IMG/VR virus record: IMGVR_UViG_3300020552_000018
Span: 1 to 25,400 of that record
Source: a virus
Strand: one strand, 5' to 3'
Length of the DNA: 25,400 bases
Shown here: one piece after another, positions 1 to 5,937 of the stretch
Layout of the letters: each line of letters opens with the position of its first letter
Position numbering within the stretch: position 1 is the first letter of the stretch
The notes under the pieces: model-generated
What the model was told of the DNA's origin: nothing
The model's database searches: none
The model's input: the letters and a program-made list of their open reading frames with translations, nothing else
Program-made: the position numbers and the translations under genes

Positions 1-139
1 TTACTTCAGTGAACTTCTCACCTTCTGCTTCCATTGCACGGATGGTCAGTCGCATTTCGCGAGTGCATTCTGCTTCGGTTTTGAAGTCATTTGCAAGAAC
101 TTCACCATTCAGGAATACAACGGCTAGGATCCAAGACAT
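1..139 (-). CDS. Small phage protein, 3' end outside the window
   Basis: An open frame of 46 codons runs off the left edge. It starts at an ATG eight bases after a GGAG ribosome site. The N-terminus (MSWILAVVFLNGEVLAND) is hydrophobic and then turns charged and helical, so it may be a small soluble domain beginning with a beta strand rather than a membrane segment. It is the only gene behind the promoter at 173-200. The family is not recognised and no function is proposed. Confidence 0.7.
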   Translation of the reverse strand, partial: MSWILAVVFLNGEVLANDFKTEAECTREMRLTIRAMEAEGEKFTEV

Positions 140-172
140 TTCGTTTCTCCAGTTATTGTTGACTACAGGTAT

Positions 173-200
173 AGGATACTATATATTGGAAGGAAGTAAA
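173..200 (-). promoter_or_regulatory. Early promoter of the shared cassette
   Basis: On the minus strand: TTTACT, 16 bp, TATCCT, followed by the leader TTGTAGTC and a GGAG ribosome site before the gene ending at the left edge. This is one of many near-identical copies in the first 8.4 kb. Confidence 0.85.
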
Positions 201-201
201 G

Positions 202-264
202 TCAAAGAATGATATTGATCTGCGCTTGATGACCGAAATATCCTGTACCACCACATAGGGGCAT
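202..264 (-). CDS. Possible 20-residue peptide
   Basis: A 20-codon frame has a strong AAGGAG ribosome site four bases before its ATG and ends with TGA just upstream of the next promoter's -35 box, the arrangement used by several larger genes nearby. It contains CGGTG near its N-terminus but no recognisable domain. It follows the 84-residue gene by about 30 bp and could be the last gene of that operon. The call rests on the ribosome site and position only. Confidence 0.35.
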   Translation of the reverse strand: MPLCGGTGYFGHQAQINIIL

Positions 265-297
265 CTTTGCTCCTTGTCAAGCACTTCGAGACAATTT

Positions 298-552
298 TTA
301 TACAAACATCAGACGATTATAATTTCTTATTTTAGAACTTTTATTAGAATGATGTTCTCTAAATTTAATATCAATACCTTTTGCTTTCATGAAAACACTT
401 AAATCACAATCCTCTTCCAGATATACATCATCTTTTCTGATATATGAATATTGGCTGATTTCATGTAGGATATTGAGTTTAACTAATTCGCTTAACTTAA
501 CCTTGAGCCAACCGTGTCCCGGATCAGCATAGAAATCATATACTTTTTTCAT
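298..552 (-). CDS. Conserved phage protein with YLEEDCD motif
   Basis: This 84-residue protein contains KVYDFYADPGHGWLKV near the N-terminus and YLEEDCD in the middle. I recall this pattern from a widespread phage and plasmid family of unknown function, and the first motif suggests a small alpha/beta domain. The start is an ATG preceded by AGGAGA. It overlaps the end of the upstream gene by 17 bp, so the two are probably translated together from the promoter at 1032-1059. The C-terminal 20 residues are basic. Confidence 0.85.
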   Translation of the reverse strand: MKKVYDFYADPGHGWLKVKLSELVKLNILHEISQYSYIRKDDVYLEEDCDLSVFMKAKGIDIKFREHHSNKSSKIRNYNRLMFV

Positions 553-796
553 GATGTTCTCCTGTTGAAAGAGCGTTCGTTTTAGTGCCTTCCGCGGACT
601 TTGTTAGTTCTTCAAAGTATTTCAAAGAACCCAAGCTCGGTGTGGGAAGGTCGTCCCTGTCTCCATACCACCAATCAAGGTATGGCTGCAGGTCTGAGTT
701 TACGTGTCCTGACCTCTCGTATTCGTAGGCATCGGCCAAAGCCCAACCATCTTGGTTGGAGGTAGTGACACTGATCAGGTCATCAATTATGGTCAT
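536..796 (-). CDS. Small acidic phage protein
   Basis: The frame encodes 86 residues, acidic in the first two thirds (a tryptophan-rich LDWWYGDRDDLP stretch around residue 40) and charged but featureless at the end. The ATG follows AGGATAAAAAACC, a weak ribosome site. It is the middle gene of a three-gene operon that starts at 998 and overlaps the next gene. The family is not recognised. The C-terminus after about residue 65 may be a disordered tail. Confidence 0.75.
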   Translation of the reverse strand: MTIIDDLISVTTSNQDGWALADAYEYERSGHVNSDLQPYLDWWYGDRDDLPTPSLGSLKYFEELTKSAEGTKTNALSTGEHHEKSI

Positions 797-815
797 GGTT
801 TTTTATCCTGTTAAG

Positions 816-998
816 TCAAACCCAACCTTTCCCTACAACATAGAGAGGGCATTTGTCTTTCAGTATATCTATGACATCAATCGGAACTTCGTACATTCCT
901 TGACCATGAGCATTCTTCCCAACCAAGACGTATGGGATGTTGTATTTCTTCAGGTCAGAAACGAATGGACCGAATATAGTTCTGTGGGTTGGATACAT
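816..998 (-). CDS. Small phage protein, first in operon
   Basis: A 60-residue protein, MYPTHRTIFGPFVSDLKKYN and onward, with alternating hydrophobic residues (IPYVLVG, PLYVVGKGWV) that look like beta strands around one helix. GGAGAACAACA precedes the ATG, the standard leader of this region. It is the promoter-proximal gene of the 998-298 operon. No family is recognised. Confidence 0.75.
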   Translation of the reverse strand: MYPTHRTIFGPFVSDLKKYNIPYVLVGKNAHGQGMYEVPIDVIDILKDKCPLYVVGKGWV

Positions 999-1031
999 TG
1001 TTGTTCTCCAGTTATTGTTGACTACAGGTAT

Positions 1032-1059
1032 AGGATACTACAGCGGGGGAGGAAGTAAA
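1032..1059 (-). promoter_or_regulatory. Early promoter of the shared cassette
   Basis: TTTACT, 16 bp, TATCCT on the minus strand, then the TGTAGTCAA leader. It drives the operon of genes beginning at 998, 796 and 552. Confidence 0.85.
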
Positions 1060-1062
1060 GTC

Positions 1063-1197
1063 CTAAAGAATCGGAAGTCCGTGATGAGACTTCCGACCAG
1101 ATTTGACAATCCTCGGGATGCGAGGGGAGCGTTTCCCAGAACCAACGATAAGATGATTCAGAGTGAAGATAAGAGCAAGGCAGAAGATGTAACCCAT
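1063..1197 (-). CDS. 44-residue peptide with hydrophobic N-terminus
   Basis: A GGAGAACAACA ribosome site lies directly before the ATG and the gene has its own promoter at 1222-1249, which supports it despite its size. The first 18 residues (MGYIFCLALIFTLNHLIV) could span or enter the membrane, and the remainder is strongly basic (KRSPRIPRIVKSGRK). Hydrophobic then basic is typical of small phage peptides that act at the inner membrane, but no function can be read. The TAG stop lies a few bases upstream of the next promoter's -35 box. Confidence 0.6.
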   Translation of the reverse strand: MGYIFCLALIFTLNHLIVGSGKRSPRIPRIVKSGRKSHHGLPIL

Positions 1198-1221
1198 TGT
1201 TGTTCTCCAATTGACAACTAT

Positions 1222-1249
1222 AGGATACTACATTCAAGCAGGAAGTAAA
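1222..1249 (-). promoter_or_regulatory. Early promoter of the shared cassette
   Basis: TTTACT, 16 bp, TATCCT on the minus strand. Its leader deviates slightly (TAGTTGTCAATTGGAGAA) from the usual TTGTAGTCA form. It drives the 44-residue gene. Confidence 0.8.
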
Positions 1250-1251
1250 GT

Positions 1252-1317
1252 GGCAACGGCGAAGGGTGTAGTCGAACGAGGAACGAGTCCTCTGCCTGGA
1301 GAGCATTCGCCGTTGCC
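1252..1317 (-). ncRNA. Hairpin element 1 with anti-leader loop
   Basis: A perfect 12-bp inverted repeat (GGCAACGGCGAA at 1252-1263, TTCGCCGTTGCC at 1306-1317) encloses a 42-base loop. Read on the minus strand, the loop contains CTCCAGG and, downstream, CGACTACAC. These are complementary to the CTGGAG and TGTAGTC of the common leader of the early mRNAs, in antiparallel order. A small inner hairpin (GAGGA/TCCTC) separates the two blocks. It lies between the stop of the 150-residue gene and the next promoter. There is no good T tract, so a plain terminator is less likely, though not excluded. The transcribed strand is inferred. Compare element 2 at 2364-2408. Confidence 0.6.
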
Positions 1318-1327
1318 GTGAACTCAG

Positions 1328-1780
1328 TTATGCTGGACCATCATAGTCATAATCTTCTTCGTAATCATATTCGTCTTCCTCTTCTTCCACATAGGGATCG
1401 GTCTCTACAGATACTTCGCCAAACTTGATCACGCCATCCCAGTTTGCTTCTCCGCGACCGCCAGAGGTGTGGAATGCCTTCTCAAAATTGTGGATCATAC
1501 CAAGATCACGGATCTGGTCTTCGGTAAGATCTTCGCTGATATCCTCGATGCGAATGCAACCGATTAGTCCAGCGTCAACGTATAGCGTATCATTGGTGCT
1601 GGATTGATAAGATCCGTCACCGTATGCAGTTCCGTAGGTAGCGAATCGGCGACCATCAGAGAGATTGAATTCTCCATCCAGGCAATCATGTCCGTCGATA
1701 GTGATTGAACAGAATTCTTCCCACTCAGGGTGCATCACGTATGCTAGATCGCCGATGTAATAAGTTCCTGCTTGCATCAT
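1328..1780 (-). CDS. Conserved phage protein of the GTYYIGD type
   Basis: The 150-residue protein begins MMQAGTYYIGDLAYVM, a start seen in a common phage family of unknown function with GTYYIGDPCYV-like openings. The middle (DGRRFATYGTAYGDGSY, VDAGLIGCIRI) looks like a beta-rich barrel, and the final 20 residues are an acidic tail (EEEEDEYDYEED). The start is the first ATG, eight bases after GGAG. It is transcribed alone from the promoter at 1816-1843, the closest match to a sigma70 consensus in the window, so high early expression is likely. It is followed by hairpin element 1. Confidence 0.9.
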   Translation of the reverse strand: MMQAGTYYIGDLAYVMHPEWEEFCSITIDGHDCLDGEFNLSDGRRFATYGTAYGDGSYQSSTNDTLYVDAGLIGCIRIEDISEDLTEDQIRDLGMIHNFEKAFHTSGGRGEANWDGVIKFGEVSVETDPYVEEEEDEYDYEEDYDYDGPA

Positions 1781-1815
1781 GTTCGTTTCTCCAGTTGTTT
1801 GTTGACTACAGAGTT

Positions 1816-1843
1816 ATTATACCTGGACGAGGACGGAAGTCAA
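1816..1843 (-). promoter_or_regulatory. Early promoter, near-consensus
   Basis: TTGACT, 16 bp, TATAAT on the minus strand. This version shows that the repeated TTTACT/TATCCT cassettes are sigma70-type promoters. It drives the 150-residue gene. Confidence 0.9.
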
Positions 1844-2052
1844 GTCTCCAATTCAAACTCTTCGACGTTTTCTTCCAAGCGATCATAGTGCTTGATAAAC
1901 TTCTTACACAGATCATACAGATGAGACTTTGCTGATTCTTCGTACTGATTGAAATCCATATCCTCCCAGGAGTCTGCTTCGATCATGTAGTTTACAACCT
2001 GCGCCATTTCGAGAGAAGAGTTCTCCATCATGCAATAAGACATCGAGGTCAT
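1840..2052 (-). CDS. MSYC-family phage protein, copy 1
   Basis: A 70-residue protein with the MSYC opening (MTSMSYCMMENSS) and a helical body ending LCKKFIKHYDRLEENVEEFE. It is a diverged paralogue of the gene at 6193-6402, sharing MSYC, N(T/S)S, a central acidic stretch and L C x x F (I/V) x x Y (D/E) R L. The family is frequent in phages and has no function known to me. GGAG lies seven bases before the ATG. The gene's 3' end overlaps the next promoter (1816-1843). Confidence 0.85.
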   Translation of the reverse strand: MTSMSYCMMENSSLEMAQVVNYMIEADSWEDMDFNQYEESAKSHLYDLCKKFIKHYDRLEENVEEFELET

Positions 2053-2085
2053 TTTTGTTCTCCTGTTAGTTGCTTTGATAGGTTT

Positions 2086-2113
2086 ATTCTACCTGAATGG
2101 ACGCGGAAGTAAA
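2086..2113 (-). promoter_or_regulatory. Early promoter of the shared cassette
   Basis: TTTACT, 16 bp, TAGAAT on the minus strand. It lies partly inside the 3' end of the upstream gene (stop at 2089), so that gene's last residues are encoded by promoter sequence. It drives MSYC copy 1. Confidence 0.85.
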
Positions 2114-2301
2114 GTGTCCCGATGAACTTCCAACCACTCATCCTCTACTGCTGCGGTGAAGACAAATTTCTTGTCTCCAGCTTCCAGGAGCCAGAAGCCT
2201 TTGAAGTCATCAGCATATACCGCATTGGTTGCTCCCACAAAGGAAAACACTTCTTTGACGAAGGTATACTCTGAGTTGGCATTGACTTTGAACAGTTTCA
2301 T
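2089..2301 (-). CDS. Small phage protein, probable beta-barrel fold
   Basis: I place the start at the ATG at 2301, seven bases after an AGGAG site, giving 70 residues (MKLFKVNANSEYTFVKEVFS). The frame is open further upstream, but that part is leader and promoter. Alternating hydrophobic residues (YADDFKGFWLLEAGDKKFVF) suggest a small antiparallel beta domain. The C-terminal residues are read through the downstream promoter. Family not recognised. Confidence 0.75.
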   Translation of the reverse strand: MKLFKVNANSEYTFVKEVFSFVGATNAVYADDFKGFWLLEAGDKKFVFTAAVEDEWLEVHRDTLLPRPFR

Positions 2302-2333
2302 GATGATCTCCTGTTGGTTTTGACTACAACTAT

Positions 2334-2361
2334 AGGATACTACATTCAAGCAGGAAGTAAA
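2334..2361 (-). promoter_or_regulatory. Early promoter of the shared cassette
   Basis: TTTACT, 16 bp, TATCCT with the TTGTAGTCA leader on the minus strand. It drives the gene starting at 2301. Hairpin element 2 begins three bases upstream of its -35 box. Confidence 0.85.
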
Positions 2362-2363
2362 GT

Positions 2364-2408
2364 GGGCAGGGTGGTGTAGTCGTTTCCCTGGAGTGGAACA
2401 CCCTGCCC
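2364..2408 (-). ncRNA. Hairpin element 2 with anti-leader loop
   Basis: A perfect 10-bp stem (GGGCAGGGTG at 2364-2373, CACCCTGCCC at 2399-2408) encloses a 25-base loop. On the minus strand the loop reads CTCCAGG, then GAAA, then CGACTACAC: the same two blocks as element 1, although the stems differ completely in sequence. Both elements are also preceded on the minus strand by ACTGAGTTC and followed by a promoter -35 box. Pairing kept while sequence changes is a sign of a selected RNA structure. It sits downstream of the 51-residue acidic gene. Confidence 0.6.
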
Positions 2409-2424
2409 ATGGAGAACTCAGTGC

Positions 2425-2580
2425 TTAAAATTCCTCTGCCCAATGATTATATGATTCATCCTCACCCCACCCCACTGAGGTCATTGCTGAATCAAATTCC
2501 CCATCCATGGAGTCATCATAATCATATGGTTCATCTTCATAATCTTCGTTTGGTTCGTCAACGTCTGGATAATTGCCCAT
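2425..2580 (-). CDS. 51-residue very acidic peptide
   Basis: MGNYPDVDEPNEDYEDEPYD continues in the same style: about a third of the residues are Asp or Glu, with several Tyr and Trp. TTGAGGTATAAC before the ATG provides a ribosome site. It starts eight bases after the stop of the 104-residue gene and shares its promoter at 2937-2964. Such strongly acidic small proteins can mimic nucleic acid or bind basic host factors, but that is only an analogy. Confidence 0.7.
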   Translation of the reverse strand: MGNYPDVDEPNEDYEDEPYDYDDSMDGEFDSAMTSVGWGEDESYNHWAEEF

Positions 2581-2588
2581 GTTATACC

Positions 2589-2903
2589 TCAAAAGTCAAT
2601 CTTGCGTACGAAATCAAGCCCATAAGTCCAATATTCACCTTCCATTCTCACATCACCAAGGTCTTCACCCAATTCAACCAAACCATATTCAGTTTCATCC
2701 AGCGAGTTTAACCAATTATCAATAGTGGCAACGACAGGGTAAACATCATACCATTTGATGCAATCGTGATGAAAAACAATCCTTTCTGCTTCATTAAGAC
2801 TAGGTTCACTCCAGATTTCCGCGAATGCTTCCTTTACATCAGGAGGGCATTCGTTATATACAGTAGGATCGATGGCGATAACGATTTCAGAACGATAACC
2901 CAT
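2589..2903 (-). CDS. Conserved phage protein, MGYRSE family
   Basis: This 104-residue protein starts MGYRSEIVIAIDPTVYNE and carries HHDCIKWYD in the middle and YGLVELGEDLGD later. This matches a widespread phage family of unknown function with openings like MGYRSEV and a CIKWYDxYP core. Of two in-frame ATGs (2909, 2903), the second is seven bases from GGAG and is preferred; the first is too close. It is the first gene of a two-gene operon with the acidic 51-residue gene. Confidence 0.88.
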   Translation of the reverse strand: MGYRSEIVIAIDPTVYNECPPDVKEAFAEIWSEPSLNEAERIVFHHDCIKWYDVYPVVATIDNWLNSLDETEYGLVELGEDLGDVRMEGEYWTYGLDFVRKIDF

Positions 2904-2936
2904 TTTCATTCTCCAGTTAAAATTGACTACAACTAT

Positions 2937-2964
2937 AGGATACTACAATCAGTTAGGAAGTAAA
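2937..2964 (-). promoter_or_regulatory. Early promoter of the shared cassette
   Basis: TTTACT, 16 bp, TATCCT with the TTGTAGTCA leader on the minus strand. The upstream gene's stop codon (2953-2955) lies inside its spacer. It drives the genes starting at 2903 and 2580. Confidence 0.85.
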
Positions 2965-3090
2965 GCTGTTTTCCAGTTCAACTTCCTGTTCCAGTCGCAT
3001 GATCTGTAAGGTAAGATGTTGCCATTCCTCAATGGAAACGGCGCAATCACGCTGAAGGTACAGTTCATCAATGAGATCTTGTTTTGTCAT
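2953..3090 (-). CDS. 45-residue helical peptide
   Basis: MTKQDLIDELYLQRDCAVSI opens a protein that is almost entirely amphipathic helix and probably a short coiled coil (EEWQHLTLQIMRLEQEVELE). It has its own promoter (3120-3147) and leader. Its last four sense codons and stop (SFTS then TAA) are the -35 box and spacer of the downstream promoter, a clear case of promoter and coding sequence sharing bases. Confidence 0.7.
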   Translation of the reverse strand: MTKQDLIDELYLQRDCAVSIEEWQHLTLQIMRLEQEVELENSFTS

Positions 3091-3119
3091 CTTTGTTCTC
3101 AATTAGCGACTACAAGAAT

Positions 3120-3147
3120 AGGATACCGCAATTGGGTAGGAAGTAAA
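3120..3147 (-). promoter_or_regulatory. Early promoter of the shared cassette
   Basis: TTTACT, 16 bp, TATCCT on the minus strand, leader TTGTAGTCGC. It drives the 45-residue gene. Confidence 0.82.
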
Positions 3148-3151
3148 GCTG

Positions 3152-3346
3152 CTATGGAGCAGTAACAACTTCTGCACTTCCCACCTCAATGCCGTATTTT
3201 GGTATACAAAATTCATCCTTGAATTGTATTGCCTCTTGCTCTGTTTTGAACATTTTGATGTAATCCATTACAGTTGTCAATTGTACCTTTTGAGAAGCAG
3301 AAAGATACCTTGACACAAACATATTGTTGACTTTGATTGAATACAT
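3152..3346 (-). CDS. Small phage protein
   Basis: A 64-residue protein, MYSIKVNNMFVSRYLSASQK onward, ending in a hydrophobic beta-like stretch. The pattern of two strands, a central helix with FKTEQEAIQFKDEF, then strands fits a small alpha/beta domain in which the helix carries an x-E-Q-E-A signature seen in many short phage proteins. AAGGAAATAAT precedes the ATG. It lies 44 bp after the preceding gene with no clear promoter between, so it is probably in one operon with the gene at 3391-3588. Confidence 0.75.
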   Translation of the reverse strand: MYSIKVNNMFVSRYLSASQKVQLTTVMDYIKMFKTEQEAIQFKDEFCIPKYGIEVGSAEVVTAP

Positions 3347-3390
3347 ATTATTTCCTTGGATAGAAATAGAAATATGTATTCGGGAGATTA

Positions 3391-3588
3391 TTATGCTTTA
3401 ATCAGACCAAACGTGTCTCTTGAATCTTCACCTTCGCTTAGCAAAGTCTCAAACAATTCTTGCTGAATATCGTAACCAGCCTCAATTGTATAATTAATGA
3501 CTTCCATACAAGCATTGGTGAAAGACATACCATTATCAGAAGGAACAAGGTAAGAATTAGAAGAATCAAGAACTACAGAATAAGTCAT
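3391..3588 (-). CDS. Small phage protein
   Basis: I start this at the ATG at 3588, five bases after GAGG, giving 65 residues (MTYSVVLDSSNSYLVPSDNG). An in-frame GTG lies two codons upstream. The protein looks like a mixed alpha/beta domain and its family is not recognised. No convincing cassette promoter lies upstream, so it may be read from the promoter at 4430-4457 through the 242-residue gene. Confidence 0.7.
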   Translation of the reverse strand: MTYSVVLDSSNSYLVPSDNGMSFTNACMEVINYTIEAGYDIQQELFETLLSEGEDSRDTFGLIKA

Positions 3589-3667
3589 ATACACCTCAAA
3601 TGTTAATTAAAAAAGAATCAAACAAACTTAGTCAATTTAGATTTAGTTAACCTCCTACAACATTTTA

Positions 3668-4396
3668 TCAAGCAATCGCGAGGCGAAAACGACGTTTGAG
3701 GGTGCCGTGCACGATTATGCAAGGGTCTCCTTTGCGAGCATTAAACCCACCAGAGCAAGCAGTACAATCAACGCAAAGCATACGTTTCTTGCCCTCATCA
3801 GAAGCAGGGCAGACGAATTCACCCTTCAGAATGTCTTCCTCAGTAGTACGGACGCGGAAGGTGCGCCAGCCTAATGCCTTGGCTTCAGCACGTTCCTGCT
3901 CAGAGTCAGCAGATGCCATACACCATTCCTGAACGTGGTTGGCTTTGCCAGACTTCCATTGATGGGTATATCCAGTGTGGGATTTAGAACCATATAGAAG
4001 AGTTGCCCATACATACCCAGGAACAGCAGCAGGATCGCCATAAGTACCAAGACGAACAGCGCGATTATCGCAAGCACGGGCAGCAGCGGAAGGATCATAA
4101 GGATAGATTCCGCGAGCAATGCCTTTGGTGACAATCGTTGGACCCTGACCAACATTCACGTAGCAAGCACCACCCTTACCACGACGATGCTTACATTCAC
4201 CGCAGATAGATTCGTCTGCAAGGGACTGGTAGTTGGCAACCGGCATTTCACCGTTGTCAACCAGGATGTAGGTCTGGATCATGTTGCCAGTCTTGGAGTT
4301 CTTGGATTCCTTGGTGATTGCTACAACAACGATCGGTTTGCCATCCAGAAGAGAAGGACCGCGATAGATGATGTATCCAGAAGGTTTCTTTGTCAT
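3668..4396 (-). CDS. Conserved phage protein with two Cys-pair motifs
   Basis: A 242-residue protein of a large phage-borne family of unknown function that I recognise from its opening (GYIIYRGPSLLDGKPIVVVA), the core VRLGTYGDPAAVPGYVW, the GYTHQW box near residue 140 and GWRTFRVRT near residue 180. CGECKHR (about residue 65) and CVDCTAC (about residue 209), with further Cys residues, suggest a zinc or metal-cluster site. The pattern of G-D-P-A-A and Cys pairs recalls radical-SAM-like or metal-binding enzymes, but no CxxxCxxC cluster is present. GGAGAACTGAA precedes the ATG. It is transcribed from the promoter at 4430-4457. Confidence 0.9.
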   Translation of the reverse strand: MTKKPSGYIIYRGPSLLDGKPIVVVAITKESKNSKTGNMIQTYILVDNGEMPVANYQSLADESICGECKHRRGKGGACYVNVGQGPTIVTKGIARGIYPYDPSAAARACDNRAVRLGTYGDPAAVPGYVWATLLYGSKSHTGYTHQWKSGKANHVQEWCMASADSEQERAEAKALGWRTFRVRTTEEDILKGEFVCPASDEGKKRMLCVDCTACSGGFNARKGDPCIIVHGTLKRRFRLAIA

Positions 4397-4429
4397 TTCA
4401 GTTCTCCAGTTTTGTCTGACTACAACTCT

Positions 4430-4457
4430 AGGATACTACATTCAAGCAGGAAGTAAA
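4430..4457 (-). promoter_or_regulatory. Early promoter of the shared cassette
   Basis: TTTACT, 16 bp, TATCCT on the minus strand, with a GTAGTCAGACAAAA leader. The upstream gene ends at 4442, inside this promoter. It drives the 242-residue gene. Confidence 0.85.
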
Positions 4458-4756
4458 GGAGTTCCCCTTTCGTCCATAAACTTCAACAGGACTTCGAGTC
4501 CGTACTGAACCATTTCGCGGAGAAGAGTTTCGTCATCCCACTTCGGTTTGGCAGGGTTGCCGTGTGGGAACTCAAGGTTAGCGCGGATTTCCTCAGCAGT
4601 CTCCCGATTACCCCACTTGCGTTGGATCTCGAGTTGTTGGGCAACGTAAGCATCCAGCAATGCTTCGCGTTCCTCAGCGGTGATGGTAACACCCTGGACG
4701 TTATAAGCGCAAGGATCGTTCGCACGTGTGGCAGCGCCAATGCTATATTCGGTCAT
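4442..4756 (-). CDS. Small phage protein, paralogue of the gene at 8077
   Basis: The start is the ATG at 4756 (GGAGAAAAACG before it), giving 104 residues. The frame is open upstream, but that sequence is promoter. Residues 20-90 align with the 76-residue protein at 8077-8307: ITAEEREALLDAYVAQQLEI against LTPEQRIALTHLYVQHKLEV, then a W, a TxEExxxx helix, and a final helix. It is therefore a duplicated early gene. The fold looks all-helical. Its last codons and stop lie in the downstream promoter. Confidence 0.82.
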   Translation of the reverse strand: MTEYSIGAATRANDPCAYNVQGVTITAEEREALLDAYVAQQLEIQRKWGNRETAEEIRANLEFPHGNPAKPKWDDETLLREMVQYGLEVLLKFMDERGTPLLPA

Positions 4757-4789
4757 CGTTTTTCTCCAGTTTTGTCTGACTACAAGGAT

Positions 4790-4817
4790 AGGATACCGCA
4801 ATCGGATAGGAAGTAAA
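4790..4817 (-). promoter_or_regulatory. Early promoter of the shared cassette
   Basis: TTTACT, 16 bp, TATCCT with a TTGTAGTCAGACAAAA leader on the minus strand. It drives the 104-residue gene. Confidence 0.85.
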
Positions 4818-4837
4818 GTGGTTTTGTTATTGACTTC

Positions 4838-5014
4838 CTACAGTGGACACTTTAAAACTGCTGACACATTATGCAACGGATCAGATACCACCTCTCCAAC
4901 ATCAACGCTTGTTACCTTCTTTGCTGGGTTTGCCAATAAAGAATTCAATCCTGGATTCAGGGAACATTCATGGAAGGAGCATCCAGATAAGAATAAGAAT
5001 AGAATATATCGCAT
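4838..5014 (-). CDS. Small predicted lipoprotein
   Basis: This 58-residue frame starts MRYILFLFLSGC: a basic residue, a short hydrophobic segment and a lipobox-like LSGC with the cysteine at position 12. The signal is shorter than usual. Two more Cys follow (residues 17 and 55). GGAAGA lies upstream, although the spacing to the ATG is long. It is the last gene of the operon starting at 5561, after the 108-residue gene. If processed it would be a 47-residue membrane-anchored peptide. The target membrane is unknown. Confidence 0.6.
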   Translation of the reverse strand: MRYILFLFLSGCSFHECSLNPGLNSLLANPAKKVTSVDVGEVVSDPLHNVSAVLKCPL

Positions 5015-5032
5015 CCATTATTTATCTTCCTA

Positions 5033-5359
5033 TCAATACTTTGAGCCATTCTGCTTGCGAATATATTTGTCAATCATCACATTAACATCCAATTCTGTAT
5101 ATTCGTCTGGGATAGGAACGTCGTATGTATATTCGTTCCCATATACAATCTCGCGACCATGTTCCTTTACAAACTCTAGAACGAATTGATTATAATCTAC
5201 ATCAAGTTTGTTCTTTGTAAAGATATCGGCAATAACACGTTCAATCCTGGCTTTCTCTGCAGACAAATTCTCCTTATCAGTTGATTCCTCCCAATTCTTT
5301 AATGAAGCATAAGCAATCAGTAACAGACAATTTTCTTTGCGTTCAAATAAGGTTTTCAT
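5033..5359 (-). CDS. Hypothetical phage protein, helical
   Basis: A 108-residue, largely helical protein (MKTLFERKENCLLLIAYASL) with charged heptad-like stretches around residues 25-60 and an acidic, Tyr-rich segment (YGNEYTYDVPIPDEYTELD) before a last helix. It starts one base after the stop of the 66-residue gene, indicating one mRNA and probable translational coupling. No family is recognised. Confidence 0.78.
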   Translation of the reverse strand: MKTLFERKENCLLLIAYASLKNWEESTDKENLSAEKARIERVIADIFTKNKLDVDYNQFVLEFVKEHGREIVYGNEYTYDVPIPDEYTELDVNVMIDKYIRKQNGSKY

Positions 5360-5360
5360 A

Positions 5361-5561
5361 TTATTTCTTCATATCAATAAAAGACCAAGAAGAGGCAGGG
5401 TATCTATGCGGCGCTTTTGGACCAAAGAATAGTTTTTGATGTCCAGTAACAGGATGACGCACCTTTACTTTCTGTGCTGTTTGAGTTACAACTACTCCTC
5501 CATTAGCAAGAAACTGTTCAATATCAGCCGTCAATTGATTGCGAAGCTCAACCTTGTCCAT
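5361..5561 (-). CDS. Small phage protein
   Basis: A 66-residue protein whose N-terminal helix (MDKVELRNQLTADIEQFLAN) leads into GGVVVTQ and a basic strand (KVKVRHPVTGHQKLFFG). The helix-then-GGxVxxx pattern is common in small phage proteins that I remember only as hypothetical. First gene of a three-gene operon from the promoter at 5592-5619, with a GGAGAACGAAA ribosome site. Confidence 0.8.
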   Translation of the reverse strand: MDKVELRNQLTADIEQFLANGGVVVTQTAQKVKVRHPVTGHQKLFFGPKAPHRYPASSWSFIDMKK

Positions 5562-5591
5562 TTTCGTTCTCCAGTTATTGACTACAAGGAT

Positions 5592-5619
5592 AGGATACTA
5601 CAATCAGACAGGAAGTAAA
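5592..5619 (-). promoter_or_regulatory. Early promoter of the shared cassette
   Basis: TTTACT, 16 bp, TATCCT with the TTGTAGTCAA leader on the minus strand. It drives the genes starting at 5561, 5359 and 5014. Confidence 0.85.
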
Positions 5620-5634
5620 GTCTCTGACTTCCTA

Positions 5635-5874
5635 TCAATAATGATGCCGGGATCCTACATAGTTGAAATCGTCCAGGGGATCGCTTTCATCCTCTTCCTC
5701 CTCGTCTTCCTCATAAGCAAAGAATTCATTGACAGCGCACATATCCTTGACTTCTGCTTCTGACATATACGATAGGGCAGCAGTAAGCGCATCACGCGGA
5801 TCAATGTACCCCTCATCAACTGCTTCAAGAAGTTTGTTGGTGAATTCGCGGGTTTTGAAAAGTGAAATGCTCAT
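5635..5874 (-). CDS. Small acidic phage protein
   Basis: This 79-residue protein consists of helices (FTNKLLEAVDEGYIDPRDAL; AALSYMSEAEVKDM) followed by a run of about ten acidic residues (YEEDEEEEDESDPLDD). The pattern MS-x-A-x-V-x-D-M before an acidic tail occurs in other phage hypotheticals I recall. Own promoter at 5908-5935, GGAGAACAACC before the ATG. Confidence 0.82.
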   Translation of the reverse strand: MSISLFKTREFTNKLLEAVDEGYIDPRDALTAALSYMSEAEVKDMCAVNEFFAYEEDEEEEDESDPLDDFNYVGSRHHY

Positions 5875-5907
5875 GGTTGTTCTCCAGATATTGTTGACTA
5901 CAAGGAT

Positions 5908-5935
5908 AGGATACTACAATCAGACAGGAAGTAAA
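5908..5935 (-). promoter_or_regulatory. Early promoter of the shared cassette
   Basis: TTTACT, 16 bp, TATCCT with the TTGTAGTCAA leader on the minus strand. It drives the 79-residue acidic gene; the upstream gene ends three bases before the -35 box. Confidence 0.85.
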
Positions 5936-5937
5936 GT

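Noticed and set aside
9-1306. Plus-strand and extra minus-strand frames in the first 1.3 kb
   Set aside because: They lie opposite or across well-supported minus-strand genes, promoters and leaders. Several translate the promoter cassette itself (LQLLLTTGIGYY).
1252-1317. Simple intrinsic terminator
   Set aside because: The stem is strong, but no T tract follows on either strand, the loop is long, and the loop blocks are conserved in the second element. A termination role is kept only as a secondary possibility.
3871-4155. Hydrophobic 94-residue minus-strand frame
   Set aside because: It is a shifted frame inside the 242-residue conserved gene and has no ribosome site.
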